This document shows positions 14,907 to 23,840 of a DNA stretch of 64,000 bases, piece by piece. The translations under genes were made by a program, and so were the position numbers. The notes below the pieces were generated by a model. That model was not told where the DNA came from. It ran no database searches and worked only from the letters and a program-made list of their open reading frames with translations. Origin of the DNA: Frigoribacterium sp. JB110 (lineage in GTDB: Bacteria > Actinomycetota > Actinomycetes > Actinomycetales > Microbacteriaceae); contig NZ_FUIA01000026.1 of the NCBI RefSeq assembly GCF_900163665.1, positions 1 through 64,000 of the forward strand, in the 5' to 3' direction. Position 1 is the stretch's first letter. Every line of letters begins with the position of its first letter.

Positions 14907-16895
14907 TCAGAACCTGCCTCCTCCTCCGCCGAAGCCGCCGCCGCCGAAGCTTCCGCCGCCTCCGCCGAACCCGCCGCCGAAGCCGCCGCCGCCGAATCCG
15001 CCGCCCCGGCGTCCGCCTCCTCCGCCGAGCAGGCCGCCGATCACGCCGCCCAGAACGGCGCTGCCGATGTCGACGCCGCCGCGCCGACCGCCGTAGTGTC
15101 CTCCGCCGTATCCGCCTCCGAAGCCGGAGACGTCGTTCTTCGCCCGTCGCAGCGCGTCCTGCGCGAGCTGCAGTGCGCGCTGCGCGAGCTGCTGCGCCTG
15201 GGCGGCATCGACCTCTCGCATGCTCTCAGCGCGGGACAGGTCGGACTGCGCCTCGGCGAGTCTGGTGCGGGCGTCAGCGCCGATCGCTCCTCGGCGCTGC
15301 GAGACGAAGTCCTCGACGCTGTCGATGGTGGCGTGGGCCTGCATCAGCGTCTGGTCGAGCACGTGCCGCGCCCGCTGCGCGTTCTGGATGACCGTGTCGA
15401 TCTGCTGATTCGCCTGCTGCAGCTGCTCGAGCATGGTGCGGGGGAGCTTGCCGGTGCCGGCAAGGTTGGCCTGAGCCGTGCGTACGGCCTGTTCTGTGGC
15501 GGTGATCGCCCCGGCTGCCTGACGGGCTCCGGTCGTGCGTGCGCGCGCAAGGTCGGCCTCGAGCTCTGCGATCAGGACGGTGGCCTGCCGCTCCGCGTTC
15601 TGCAGGGTCTCCGCGAGCGTTCTCACGGAACGCTCCAGCTGCGCGGCCTGGTCCGCCGCGCTCTCCGCAGTGTGCACGGCGGCCGCGGCCTCACCCGTGT
15701 CGCCTGATGCGATGAGCTGCTGGGCCTCCGCGAGCTGATCGTCGGCGAGGGCGAGCATCTCCTTCGCCTGCTCAGCGTTGTCGACGATGCTCTCCAGAGC
15801 TTCCGGCCCGTATGTCTGCTGCAGTCGGGAGACCGCCTCGGCGATCCGGCCGTCGGCGCCCCGTGCGGCCTGTGCCTGCGCGCGGACCGACTCGATGGCC
15901 GCCGGAACGTCCTCGGCGATCGTGCGCAGCTCTTCGAACGCCTCGCCCTTCTCGTCGAGCACGGCGTGCGCCGACTCGCAGTGCTGCAGCACAGCGGCGT
16001 GCGCGGCCCGCGTATCGTCGTCCGACGGCTTCTCGCTCGCCTCGAGGGCGCGCGAGGCCTCGAAGGCCGATCCGAGGTGCGCCTTCGCCTCCGAGATCGC
16101 GTCGCGGAACTCGCCGACGGCGCCCTCGCCGAACTCGGCCTCTGCGAAACCGAGCTCCTGGCCGGCGGTGCGGATCCGGTCGTCGGTCTCGATGAGGGCG
16201 GATGCGGCGCGCGAGTGAAGCTCCTCAGTGCTCACGCCCTCGTACGGGTCGCGCGGGCGCTGCGCGGCGACCGTCTTCTGCGCGCTCTTCTTCGAACGCC
16301 GCACAGCCCAGACGATGAGGAAGATCACCGCACCGCCGATGACGACGACCATCACGACGGTGAACAGGCTGCCGCCCGAGCTTCCGCCGCTGGAGGCGGT
16401 TCCGTCGCCGCCGGCACGCGCATCGGCGAACGCATCGGCAGCGGCAATCGCGGCACCCGCCCACTGGTCCCCGCCGAGCTCCTGCTCGATGGCGGCGAGG
16501 ATGTTGTTGCCCTGCGCCTCGGTGATCGAGTTGTTGGGCGGTGTCGTCAACGCGTAGTTGCGCTGCTCGACGGCCACGGACAGCAGGTAGTTGTTCGAGC
16601 CGAAGCCGTTCAGATCGGCGGTCTGCTGACTCCACTGGGTCCCGTCGCCCGGGTTGTCGAAGGTGTCGACGTAGACCACCCACAGCGACACATCGCTGTC
16701 ATCGGCCAACTGGCCGAGGGCGTCCTCGACGTCGTCTTCCTCCGCCGGGCTCAGCACGCCGGCCGATGTCTCGTCGTACACGTGGCTCGCGCTCGACCCG
16801 AAGTCCACCGGATCCGCGGCATGGGCGGGAGCGGCGACCAGCACTCCGAGCGCGGCCGCGGCCAGCCCTGTGATGATCGCGAACCGATTGCGCAT
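14907..16895 (-). CDS. TPM-domain membrane protein with coiled coil and Gly-rich tail
   Basis: 662 aa from ATG 16895 (GGGGAGG seven bases upstream). Signal peptide ends near AHA at residue 27. The TPM domain follows (about 30-150; SHVYDETSAGVLSPAEEDDVEDAL, DVSLWVVYVDTF). A membrane segment (LFTVVMVVVIGGAVIFLIVWAV, about 175-197) is next, then about 370 residues of alanine/glutamate-rich coiled coil, and finally a tail of GGGGFGGG repeats from about 600. TPM proteins act at the envelope in stress or photosystem repair. The TPM domain should be outside and the coiled coil inside, next to PspA, its operon partner. Confidence 0.9.
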   Translation of the reverse strand: MRNRFAIITGLAAAALGVLVAAPAHAADPVDFGSSASHVYDETSAGVLSPAEEDDVEDALGQLADDSDVSLWVVYVDTFDNPGDGTQWSQQTADLNGFGSNNYLLSVAVEQRNYALTTPPNNSITEAQGNNILAAIEQELGGDQWAGAAIAAADAFADARAGGDGTASSGGSSGGSLFTVVMVVVIGGAVIFLIVWAVRRSKKSAQKTVAAQRPRDPYEGVSTEELHSRAASALIETDDRIRTAGQELGFAEAEFGEGAVGEFRDAISEAKAHLGSAFEASRALEASEKPSDDDTRAAHAAVLQHCESAHAVLDEKGEAFEELRTIAEDVPAAIESVRAQAQAARGADGRIAEAVSRLQQTYGPEALESIVDNAEQAKEMLALADDQLAEAQQLIASGDTGEAAAAVHTAESAADQAAQLERSVRTLAETLQNAERQATVLIAELEADLARARTTGARQAAGAITATEQAVRTAQANLAGTGKLPRTMLEQLQQANQQIDTVIQNAQRARHVLDQTLMQAHATIDSVEDFVSQRRGAIGADARTRLAEAQSDLSRAESMREVDAAQAQQLAQRALQLAQDALRRAKNDVSGFGGGYGGGHYGGRRGGVDIGSAVLGGVIGGLLGGGGGRRGGGFGGGGFGGGFGGGGGSFGGGGFGGGGGRF

Positions 16896-17087
16896 CGTGC
16901 CTCCCCGTTGCGGTGTCGGTGCCGCGGAGAAGCGCGACACCATCACAACGATCCTATTGATGTCAGCGGTTCTGCGGAAAGCGGCATGCGGGCAGCTTTC
17001 CCCATCCGGAGCCGATGGCGCCTCAGGCGGCACGCCGTGCTCGTGGCTTCGGCCTCGTGTCGCGCACGCGGAACGACGTCCGGTGCA

Positions 17088-17093
17088 TACCCT
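17088..17093 (+). promoter_or_regulatory. -10 element (TACCCT) for a leaderless DUF3097 transcript
   Basis: TACCCT ends 7 nt before the ATG at 17101 and no Shine-Dalgarno is present, so transcription should start at or next to the start codon. Confidence 0.5.
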
Positions 17094-17100
17094 TGACGGC

Positions 17101-17940
17101 ATGGAAGACAGGTACGGCACGGACGTGCTCGCCGCGGGATGGCGCGAGCGAGGAAAGAAGACGGTCCAGCGTGTGCCGGCTGAGCTCGATCTGGTGGTCG
17201 AGGTCGCGGTCGACGGCTTCTGCGGCGCCGTCACCAGGATCGACGGCCCGCACGTCGAGCTGGAGGATTTCGCAGGCAAGCGCAGGCTGTTCCCGATGGG
17301 CACCGGATTCCTTATCGACGGAGAGCCCGTGCAGCTCGTGCGCGCAGCGGCGAAGCCGCAGGGTCGGCAGCGCACGGCGTCCGGATCGTTCGCGGCTGAT
17401 GACCAGCGGGCGCGCGTCGCACTGCCCAGCCGCATCCTCGTCGAGGGCAAGCACGATGCCCAGCTCGTCGAGAAGGTGTGGGGTGCCGACCTGCGCGCGG
17501 AGGGCGTCGCGGTCGAGTTCCTCGAGGGCGTCGACCTGCTCGACGACCTGCTGGCAGCGGAACCGCCGTCGCGGGAGCGGCGCTACGGCGTGCTGGTCGA
17601 CCATCTCGTGCCCGGATCGAAGGAGCAGCGGGTCGCTCAGGCGGTCGAGCGCGGGCCGCACGGCAGACACGTGAGGATCGTCGGGCATCCGTTCGTCGAC
17701 GTGTGGCAGTGCGTCAAGCCGGCATCGCTCGGCATCCGCGCGTGGCCTGTCGTGCCGCGGGGCATCGACTGGAAGACGGGCATCTGCCGCGGACTCGGGT
17801 GGCCGGCAGAGGACAAGGCGGATCTCGCCCGCGCATGGCAGCACATCCTGTCGCGGGTGACGACCTTCCGCGACGTCGAGCCCGAACTGCTCGGCAGGGT
17901 CGAGGAACTCATCGACTTCGTCACGGAACCCGCCGTCTGA
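17101..17940 (+). CDS. DUF3097 family protein
   Basis: 279 aa, the usual size of this actinobacterial family of unknown function. The N-terminal third is a small beta domain (VVEVAVDGFCGAVTRID, LFPMGTGFLIDG). The C-terminal part contains RILVEGKHDAQLVEKVWG, FLEGVDLLDDLL and VLVDHLVPGSKE, reminiscent of the Glu and DxD elements of TOPRIM-type nucleotidyl folds, and then VDVWQCVKPASLGI and WPVVPRGIDWKTGIC. A nucleic-acid function is therefore possible but only inferred. Lies 49 bp before trmB; the start is supported by its own -10 element. Confidence 0.88.
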   Translation: MEDRYGTDVLAAGWRERGKKTVQRVPAELDLVVEVAVDGFCGAVTRIDGPHVELEDFAGKRRLFPMGTGFLIDGEPVQLVRAAAKPQGRQRTASGSFAADDQRARVALPSRILVEGKHDAQLVEKVWGADLRAEGVAVEFLEGVDLLDDLLAAEPPSRERRYGVLVDHLVPGSKEQRVAQAVERGPHGRHVRIVGHPFVDVWQCVKPASLGIRAWPVVPRGIDWKTGICRGLGWPAEDKADLARAWQHILSRVTTFRDVEPELLGRVEELIDFVTEPAV

Positions 17941-17977
17941 CGCCGCTGACGCGTACGCACGCCCCAGGTCGCTCGCG

Positions 17978-17983
17978 TAGCCT
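17978..17983 (+). promoter_or_regulatory. -10 element (TAGCCT) for a leaderless trmB transcript
   Basis: TAGCCT lies 6 nt before the GTG at 17990 and there is no Shine-Dalgarno, which indicates a leaderless mRNA separate from the DUF3097 gene. Confidence 0.5.
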
Positions 17984-17989
17984 GGTCGG

Positions 17990-18715
17990 GTGAGTGATGA
18001 AGCGCCCCGCTACCGTGACCAGCCCGTGTCGTTCGTGCGCCGCGGCGGCCGGATGAGCGAGGCACAGGATCGCGCGTGGAGCGAGCTGAGCGACTTCTAC
18101 CGCTTCGACGTGCCGCGCGATGCCGCATCGACATCCGTGCATCCGGATGCCGTGTTCGACCCGGCGCAGGAGTACGGCCGCACCGCTCCGCTCATCGTCG
18201 AGATCGGTTCCGGCCAGGGGCACGCGATCGTGAACGCGGCGTCGACCAGGCCCGACGAGGACTTCCTCGCGGTCGAGGTGTACGTCGGGGGACTGGCGCG
18301 CACGATGCTCGACGCCGATAAGGCCGGCGCGCGCAACCTCCGCGTGATCGAGGCGAACGCGCCAGAAGTGCTCGAGACGCTGCTGCCAGAGGGGTCGGCC
18401 GACGAGGTGTGGATCTTCTTCTCCGACCCGTGGCACAAGAAGCGCCACCACAAGCGCCGGATGATCAAGGACGGCTTCGGCGCGACAGTCGGCCGAGTGC
18501 TGCGGGATGGCGGTCTGCTCAGGCTCGCGACCGACTGGGAGGACTACGCGCTGCAGATGCGCGAGGTGATGGACACCGCGCCCGAGTTCGAGCGCGCGTT
18601 CGACGGCGAGTGGGCCGAGCGCTGCGAAGGTCGCGTGATGACCGCGTTCGAACGCAAGGGGATCGCCAAGGGTCGTGAGATCCGCGATCTCACCTACCGG
18701 CGCGTCGCCCGATAG
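17990..18715 (+). CDS. trmB: tRNA (guanine-N7-)-methyltransferase TrmB
   Basis: 241 aa. SAM-dependent Rossmann methyltransferase that makes m7G46 in the tRNA variable loop. Seen motifs: IVEIGSGQGHAIVNAA (SAM loop, near residue 68), DFLAVEVYVGGLAR, and the TrmB signature FFSDPWHKKRHHKRRM near 143 with the catalytic Asp, followed by GLLRLATDWEDYA and the C-terminal TAFERKGIAKGREIRDL. GTG start, preceded by a -10 element at leaderless distance. The next gene starts 4 bp after its stop. Confidence 0.96.
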   Translation: MSDEAPRYRDQPVSFVRRGGRMSEAQDRAWSELSDFYRFDVPRDAASTSVHPDAVFDPAQEYGRTAPLIVEIGSGQGHAIVNAASTRPDEDFLAVEVYVGGLARTMLDADKAGARNLRVIEANAPEVLETLLPEGSADEVWIFFSDPWHKKRHHKRRMIKDGFGATVGRVLRDGGLLRLATDWEDYALQMREVMDTAPEFERAFDGEWAERCEGRVMTAFERKGIAKGREIRDLTYRRVAR

Positions 18716-18719
18716 CACG

Positions 18720-19304
18720 ATGACCCCACGGCAGCTGCTCGCACTGCGGGGAGGCGCGGCATCGGCCGTGGCCACCTTCGTCGCGGCGCTGTCGCACTCC
18801 TGGGCGGGCGGGGCGCTGCCCGCACCGTTGCTCATCGTCGGGATGGCGGTGCTGCTGGTGTTCCCGGGGATGGCACTGATGGGCAGGCGGCCGCGGGTGG
18901 GGCGCATCGCGGTGACGGTGCCGGTGCTGCAGGGCATCTTCCACGGGGCGTTCTCCGTGCTCGGCGCTCCTGTCTCCGGCACCAGGACGATCGGCGGCCA
19001 TCATCACGACCACGCCGGTGCGTGGGAGCTGCTGGCTGGCACGGGCGCGGCGGCGCAGATCGACGCCCCCATGCTCGCAGCCCACGCAGGTGCTGCCGTG
19101 GTGACCTTCGCCATGCTCGCGTACGGCGAACGCGCCGTGCTGATGGTGCGTGCGTGGGTGTCGGGGTGGGCGCGTTCGCGCGTCGTCGTTCCCGGATGGC
19201 CGACGCGGCCCAGGGTCTCGGTCGTGGCGTCGTCGCGGGTTCTCCGCTCGCGCCTCGGCGACCGCATCGCCTGCCCGAGGGGTCCTCCCGTTCCTGCCGT
19301 CTGA
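18720..19304 (+). CDS. Small membrane protein with His-rich loop
   Basis: 194 aa with about four membrane segments (near residues 10-30, 35-52, 60-80 and 120-145). Between the third and fourth lies GGHHHDHAGAW, a histidine cluster that could bind copper or another metal. The C-terminus is basic and soluble. No family was recognised. It begins 4 bp after trmB and ends 64 bp before the YcnI-like gene, which is copper-associated, so a metal-handling role is suggested by context only. The minus strand has no competing credible gene. Confidence 0.7.
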   Translation: MTPRQLLALRGGAASAVATFVAALSHSWAGGALPAPLLIVGMAVLLVFPGMALMGRRPRVGRIAVTVPVLQGIFHGAFSVLGAPVSGTRTIGGHHHDHAGAWELLAGTGAAAQIDAPMLAAHAGAAVVTFAMLAYGERAVLMVRAWVSGWARSRVVVPGWPTRPRVSVVASSRVLRSRLGDRIACPRGPPVPAV

Positions 19305-19368
19305 TTCATCCGGTCCGCCGATTCGACGGACCGCCATCGACGCATGCAGGAAAATGAGGAGTACCAAC

Positions 19369-20079
19369 ATGTCCGTGAACAGGACGAAGAAGAAGCTGAG
19401 CATGGGCGCCGCGGGGATGGCGGTCGCGGCCGGGATCGTGCTGGCGCCGGTCGCCGCGAGCGCACACATCGCAGTGGAGCCCGATGGTGCGCCGACTGCC
19501 GGATCGACGCGGAACCTCGCGTTCGCGATCGGCCACGGCTGTGACGGCTCGCCGACCACGAGCATCGAGATCGAGCTGCCGGCCGAGGGCATCTCGGGGG
19601 TGAAGCCTGTCGTTCAGGCGGGATGGGACATCGAGATCGCGCATGACGGCGATGCCGGCAGGCCGTCGGCGGTGACGTTCACACCGGATGAGCCGGTGTC
19701 CGACGAGATGCGCGCGGAGGTGGTGCTGAACGTGGGGCTGCTGAGCGACGCATCGGGCACGATCGCGTTCCCCGTCGAGCAGACCTGCGAGGAGGGTTCG
19801 CACTCGTGGAGTGAGATCGCCGAGGACGGGCAGGACCCGCACGACCTCGATTCACCCGCGCCGGTGCTGGAGATCGAAGCCGCGGATGAGGCGACGGACG
19901 GTGACGCGGCCGGCCACGACGACCACGCGGGGTCGGGTGCCGAGGAGGCCGCTGAGGAGACGGGAGCGTCGGATGGCGAGTCCAGCGCGCTCCCGACCGT
20001 CCTGGGCGGCGCGGGCCTCGGGGCCGGCGTCGTCGCACTGGTGGTCAGCATCGTCGCGCTGCGCCGGAAGAAGGCGTAG
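19369..20079 (+). CDS. YcnI-like (DUF1775) copper-associated surface protein
   Basis: 236 aa; start ATG 19369 with AGGAG seven bases upstream. Signal peptide ends ASA, leaving a mature N-terminal His (HIAVEPDGAPTAGSTRNLAF). In YcnI-type proteins such an N-terminal His, with a nearby Trp, coordinates copper(II); here GWDIEIAHDGD provides candidate residues. A DUF1775 cohesin-like beta domain spans about 30-165 with the disulfide pair in GHGCDGS and EQTCEEGS. An acidic His-containing linker, one membrane helix and RRKKA follow, so it is anchored outside. It probably binds or hands over copper at the envelope. Confidence 0.88.
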   Translation: MSVNRTKKKLSMGAAGMAVAAGIVLAPVAASAHIAVEPDGAPTAGSTRNLAFAIGHGCDGSPTTSIEIELPAEGISGVKPVVQAGWDIEIAHDGDAGRPSAVTFTPDEPVSDEMRAEVVLNVGLLSDASGTIAFPVEQTCEEGSHSWSEIAEDGQDPHDLDSPAPVLEIEAADEATDGDAAGHDDHAGSGAEEAAEETGASDGESSALPTVLGGAGLGAGVVALVVSIVALRRKKA

Positions 20080-20090
20080 CCGAACGAAGC

Positions 20091-20137
20091 GAATGCTGCC
20101 CGCCTCGGATCGCGCTGAGCCGGGGCGGGCAGCATTC
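20091..20137. terminator. Bidirectional hairpin between convergent genes
   Basis: A perfect 14-bp stem, GAATGCTGCCCGCC (20091-20104) with its complement at 20124-20137, and an inner CGG/CCG extension. It lies between the YcnI-like gene and the convergent HNH gene, whose last two bases it overlaps. It can end transcripts from both sides. Confidence 0.75.
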
Positions 20138-22082
20138 ACATTCCGTGGGTGGTGAGACTGGGCCCGAGGGCACCGTGCTCCAGCACGAGCGAGTCGTCGC
20201 CGTGCCGGAAGTCGATGCGGGGGCGGACAGATGTCGCTGTTGACAACCGTGCGGCGGTGAGCGGCTCGTCGCTGCCGGCCCGGCCGAGCAGCGCATGACA
20301 GCGGCTGAGCCACGCCCGCTCAGCGGCCGAGAACTCGACCATCGCCGGCGGGAGCGGGGAACTCGAGGCACGGTCGAGGCTCGCCGCCAGATCGGCGATG
20401 CTCGGGCGCCCGCGCAGGGCCGCGGCCGGAACGTCGGCGTTCGCAGCGTCAAGAGCCGCGGCGAGTTCGACCAGCGGAATCGCGTCGGTTCCTGCGCCGT
20501 CTGTGCGGGACGCTTGTGCCGAAGTGTCGCCGGCATCGGACACCGGGGCATCGACGGCGAACGAGGGCAGGTCGGAGTCGTCGGGGATCGCCCAGTCAGC
20601 TGACGCGGCGGCGGCGTCGATCGCCGCGACAGACGTTGTGCCGGTGCGCGTGGGATCGGCGTCGGCGTCTGTGCCGGCACCCGTGTCAGCAGTCGCTGCC
20701 TGCTTTGGCTCATCGGCGCACGGTGCTTCGCGGAACGCGACGGTGCTGACCGGCTCGTCGATGTAGATCCTGCCGGTGGGGCTCGTCCACTTGAGCAGAC
20801 CCCCGCCGAGTTGCCTGATGCGCCAGTCGGACTGGTGCCGCATGACGTGGTGGGCGCGGCAGAGCGCGGCGAGGTTGTCGAGGCAGGTCTGTCCGCCGCG
20901 GGCGTACTCCTGGGAATGATCGAGATCGCAGTCTCGGGCGGGGGCAGTGCACCCGGGAAAGCGGCAGGTGGCATCGCGGGCGATGAGTCTGCGTCGCTGA
21001 TCGGCGGTGGGCCGGTATCGATCGGTGGCGAGGATCTCGCCGGTATCGGGGGAGCGGAACAGCCTGTCCCAGCCTGAAGCGTGCGCAGCGGCGGCGAGGG
21101 CGGCATCGGGGTCGATGAGAGCGCCGCGTTCGTTCCATGCGGTGCCCTGGTCGCGGTCGAGGACCATGCGGGCGGGGATGGTGACCTGTACCTGCGCGGT
21201 CACATTCGCCAGAGCGCTGTCGGGGCCAGTGGTGTGGAATTCGTGCCCGGTGGGCGCGGCGGAGAGGATCAGATCGGCGGCGAGGTCGGCGCGGATCTGG
21301 TCGAATGTGCGCCGGTCGCTGGCCCGCACAGCGTCGTCGGTATCACCCATACCGGTGACCGCCCAGTCGTTCTCGGATGTGGCGCCGTGGCGCTCGCGGA
21401 GGAGCTTCCGGGCCTGGCGGCGCTCGTCGTTGATCTGCCTTGCCATGGCTGTGAGGCGGTTGTGGATGGCGTGCGCGTGGAACGACGGCATCAGAACGCA
21501 CAGTTCGCTCATACCGTCGTCGAGGTCGGTGACCGACACACGACGCTGCTCACGGGCGTCGAGGTGCCGCTGCCGCAGAGAACGCGGTGCGAGTTCCGCG
21601 GCCTGCTGCTTGGCGATCTTCTTCATCTCGCCCGGCGTGCGGGTTTCGGCGAAGCCTGCTGCCTGCGTGTCGAGGGACGCTCGTGCCCCCGTGCCGAGGT
21701 TCGCACCGGCGTCGGCGATCACTTTGGCGTGCTGACGCGAGATCCGCCCTTCCTCAAGCGCCCGGAGGGTGGTCGGGAAGTCGTCGACGAGTCGCTCTGC
21801 ATCGTCGAGCTGTGCCCGCGCGGTGTTCGGGTGCACGCGTGTGGCGGCCGCAACCTCTGCCGCCATCGCGCGGCGTGCGTACTCGGGGCCGTCGGAGTTG
21901 TGCGACCGCTCGCCCTGCGCATGTGCGATCCGAGCGAGCGCGGCGGTGCGCTGAGCGATCTCGCCCTCCGCTCGCGCGATCACTCGACGCAGCTCGTCGA
22001 TCCGATTGACGTGCTCGCGCGCCTCTGCCAGCTCATCGGGGTCCAGACCCGTGAGCCGATCGTTGATCGAGGCATCGTCCAT
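20136..22082 (-). CDS. DUF222 and HNH endonuclease domain protein
   Basis: 648 aa. DUF222 domain in the first 300 residues (ARIAHAQG, VHPNTARAQLDDAERLVDDFP, GRISRQHAKVIADA), then the HNH nuclease motif with CRFPGCTAPARDCDLDHSQEYARGG, TCLDNLAALCRAHHVMRHQSDW, giving zinc cysteines and the catalytic His-Asn-His. An acidic, low-complexity tail of about 200 residues follows and differs between copies of this family. These proteins are multicopy in Actinobacteria (REP13E12-like) and may be selfish or recombination-linked; the true role is unknown. A well-formed promoter at leaderless distance lies upstream. Confidence 0.92.
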   Translation of the reverse strand: MDDASINDRLTGLDPDELAEAREHVNRIDELRRVIARAEGEIAQRTAALARIAHAQGERSHNSDGPEYARRAMAAEVAAATRVHPNTARAQLDDAERLVDDFPTTLRALEEGRISRQHAKVIADAGANLGTGARASLDTQAAGFAETRTPGEMKKIAKQQAAELAPRSLRQRHLDAREQRRVSVTDLDDGMSELCVLMPSFHAHAIHNRLTAMARQINDERRQARKLLRERHGATSENDWAVTGMGDTDDAVRASDRRTFDQIRADLAADLILSAAPTGHEFHTTGPDSALANVTAQVQVTIPARMVLDRDQGTAWNERGALIDPDAALAAAAHASGWDRLFRSPDTGEILATDRYRPTADQRRRLIARDATCRFPGCTAPARDCDLDHSQEYARGGQTCLDNLAALCRAHHVMRHQSDWRIRQLGGGLLKWTSPTGRIYIDEPVSTVAFREAPCADEPKQAATADTGAGTDADADPTRTGTTSVAAIDAAAASADWAIPDDSDLPSFAVDAPVSDAGDTSAQASRTDGAGTDAIPLVELAAALDAANADVPAAALRGRPSIADLAASLDRASSSPLPPAMVEFSAAERAWLSRCHALLGRAGSDEPLTAARLSTATSVRPRIDFRHGDDSLVLEHGALGPSLTTHGM

Positions 22083-22088
22083 GCGTTC

Positions 22089-22117
22089 ATTCTATCGAAC
22101 AAAAGTACGATCGACAA
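22089..22117 (-). promoter_or_regulatory. Promoter of the DUF222-HNH gene, leaderless
   Basis: On the minus strand TTGTCG (22117-22112) and TAGAAT (22094-22089) are 17 bp apart, near the sigma-70 consensus. The ATG at 22082 is only 6 nt beyond the -10 and has no ribosome site. Confidence 0.65.
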
Positions 22118-22489
22118 GAGTTATCGCCGAGGTTCTATAGAAGAAATGTACGCACCGTGGGGTCTGTGCAGTACCCATCACCGCCAGTGCCATTCGTTCA
22201 CGCGGCCCACGTCATGCAGCTCGGTGGTGGCGCACGTGCGCCGTACGCGTCGGCATCGCTTGTCGTGCCGTCAGACTACCCATGGCCTGCGACATTCGAT
22301 GGCCGGTCGGGCATCGCCGCGTATCGGGTGCCGAGTGTCCGGTACCGCACGTCTGGCATGGCGTGTGCGGCATCGTTCGTCCAGTACCGGTCCGGCACCG
22401 CCCATCCGGCGCTATGGCGTCGGGGCCGCGCGTCCGGCACTGTCACCGGTCCGGCACCGCCCACTGGGCGCTGCCGAACGGTCGGAGCG
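22118..22489. repeat. Non-coding spacer with degenerate ~59-bp tandem repeats
   Basis: No convincing gene in this 372-bp stretch. ACCGGTCCGGCACCGCCCA occurs twice exactly, at 22386-22404 and 22445-22463, a 59-bp period. A degraded copy (GTCCGGTACCGC...GGCATGGCGT) precedes it near 22337, and further similarity extends left to about 22300. The repeats are rich in CGGTACCG and ACCGGT palindromes. Confidence 0.65.
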
Positions 22490-23677
22490 CTATACCCGCC
22501 GGTACTCCGTGACCATCGGGCAGTCGAACGGGTCGCGAGCGGCGAGGCCGACGCGGTTGAGGTATTCGATCACGATCGCGTACGAGCGCAGCAGTGAGGT
22601 CTCGGTATAGGGCACCCGGTGCGTCTCGCAGAACTCACGCACGATGTCGCGCGTCTGGGCGAGGTGAGGGCGGGCCATGCTGGGGAACAGGTGGTGCTCG
22701 ATCTGGTAGTTCAGACCGCCCATCAGCCACGTCGCCCACCAGCCGCCGCGGATGTTGCGCGAGGTGCGGACCTGCTTGGAGAAGAAGTCGAGCTTCGCGT
22801 CGGGGGCGATCACGGGCATGCCCTTGTGGTTGGGGGCGAAGGCAGCACCCATGTAGACGCCGAAGACTGCGAGCATCACGCCGACGAAGGCGAATGCCAT
22901 GCCGAGCGGAAGGAACATGAAGATCGGGGTGTAGACGAGCCCGAACCGAACCGCGAGCAGCGCGATCTCGATCCAGCGGTTCTTGACGGGGCCGGGACCG
23001 AAGACGTGCTTGAGGCTGAGGAAGTGCAGGTTCAGACCCTCCAGCGTGAGCAGAGGGAAGAACAGCCATCCCTGGCGCTTCGTGATCAGACGCCGGATGC
23101 CGCGGGCCTCGGCCGCATCGACGTCGAGGAAGGAGATGGTGTCGACGTCGATGTCCGGGTCCTTGTCGACGCGGTTCGGGTTCGCGTGGTGACGGCTGTG
23201 CTTCGAGTCCCACCACGAGTAGCTCATGCCGACGAAGGCTCCCAGCACGACTGCGAGGCGATCGTTGGCAGGACCCGACGTGAACACCTGGCGGTGGCCG
23301 GCCTCGTGTGCGACGAAGGCGACCTGTGTGAACAGGATGCCGAGTGCGCCGGCGATGAGGAGCTGGAACCAGCTGTCACCGAGCAGGACGAAGCCGGTGA
23401 TCGCACCGCCGAAGCCGAGCGCGATCAGGCCCGCGACGAGGATGTAGAACCACGGCGTGCGTGCGAGCAGGCCGCTGTCGCGCACGGCGTGGGACAGCTG
23501 GCTGTATGCCCGCGTGATCGGCGGGAAATCCTCTTTTCGCGCGTAGGTCTGGCGGATGGGGCCGAGTGTGCTGGTCGCGCCAGCGGCGGTGGAGGAGATA
23601 GGGATGCCTTTGCGTCGGCCAGGCTCTGCGTCGCCTGTTCGGGAAGCCAAAGGCGGGTGCCGATCGCTTCCCTCCAC
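22490..23677 (-). CDS. Membrane fatty acid desaturase (acyl-lipid type)
   Basis: 395 aa from GTG 23677. Three histidine boxes bind the di-iron centre: HEAGH (124-128), HSRHH (160-164) and QIEHH (325-329); the QxxHH third box is typical of DesA3/delta-6-like enzymes. Membrane segments lie near 75-125 and 215-265. It introduces a double bond into membrane lipid acyl chains, helping fluidity in the cold. The start is uncertain: the first 30 residues look unconserved and no ribosome site is seen at GTG 23677. Divergent from the aldo/keto reductase gene. Confidence 0.9.
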   Translation of the reverse strand: MEGSDRHPPLASRTGDAEPGRRKGIPISSTAAGATSTLGPIRQTYARKEDFPPITRAYSQLSHAVRDSGLLARTPWFYILVAGLIALGFGGAITGFVLLGDSWFQLLIAGALGILFTQVAFVAHEAGHRQVFTSGPANDRLAVVLGAFVGMSYSWWDSKHSRHHANPNRVDKDPDIDVDTISFLDVDAAEARGIRRLITKRQGWLFFPLLTLEGLNLHFLSLKHVFGPGPVKNRWIEIALLAVRFGLVYTPIFMFLPLGMAFAFVGVMLAVFGVYMGAAFAPNHKGMPVIAPDAKLDFFSKQVRTSRNIRGGWWATWLMGGLNYQIEHHLFPSMARPHLAQTRDIVREFCETHRVPYTETSLLRSYAIVIEYLNRVGLAARDPFDCPMVTEYRRV

Positions 23678-23840
23678 GGTACGGCACGGTCCATGCTTCC
23701 GTCAGTATGAACGGCCGAGACATAGCGGATCCTCTGCGGGCACTCGGCCGCGCGCAGCGCGATCCCGCGGACATTTGGACTCTGCCCTCGGGAGCGGCGA
23801 GACTGAGAATGTTGCTGAAGCGGACGATCTGAGGAGCCAC

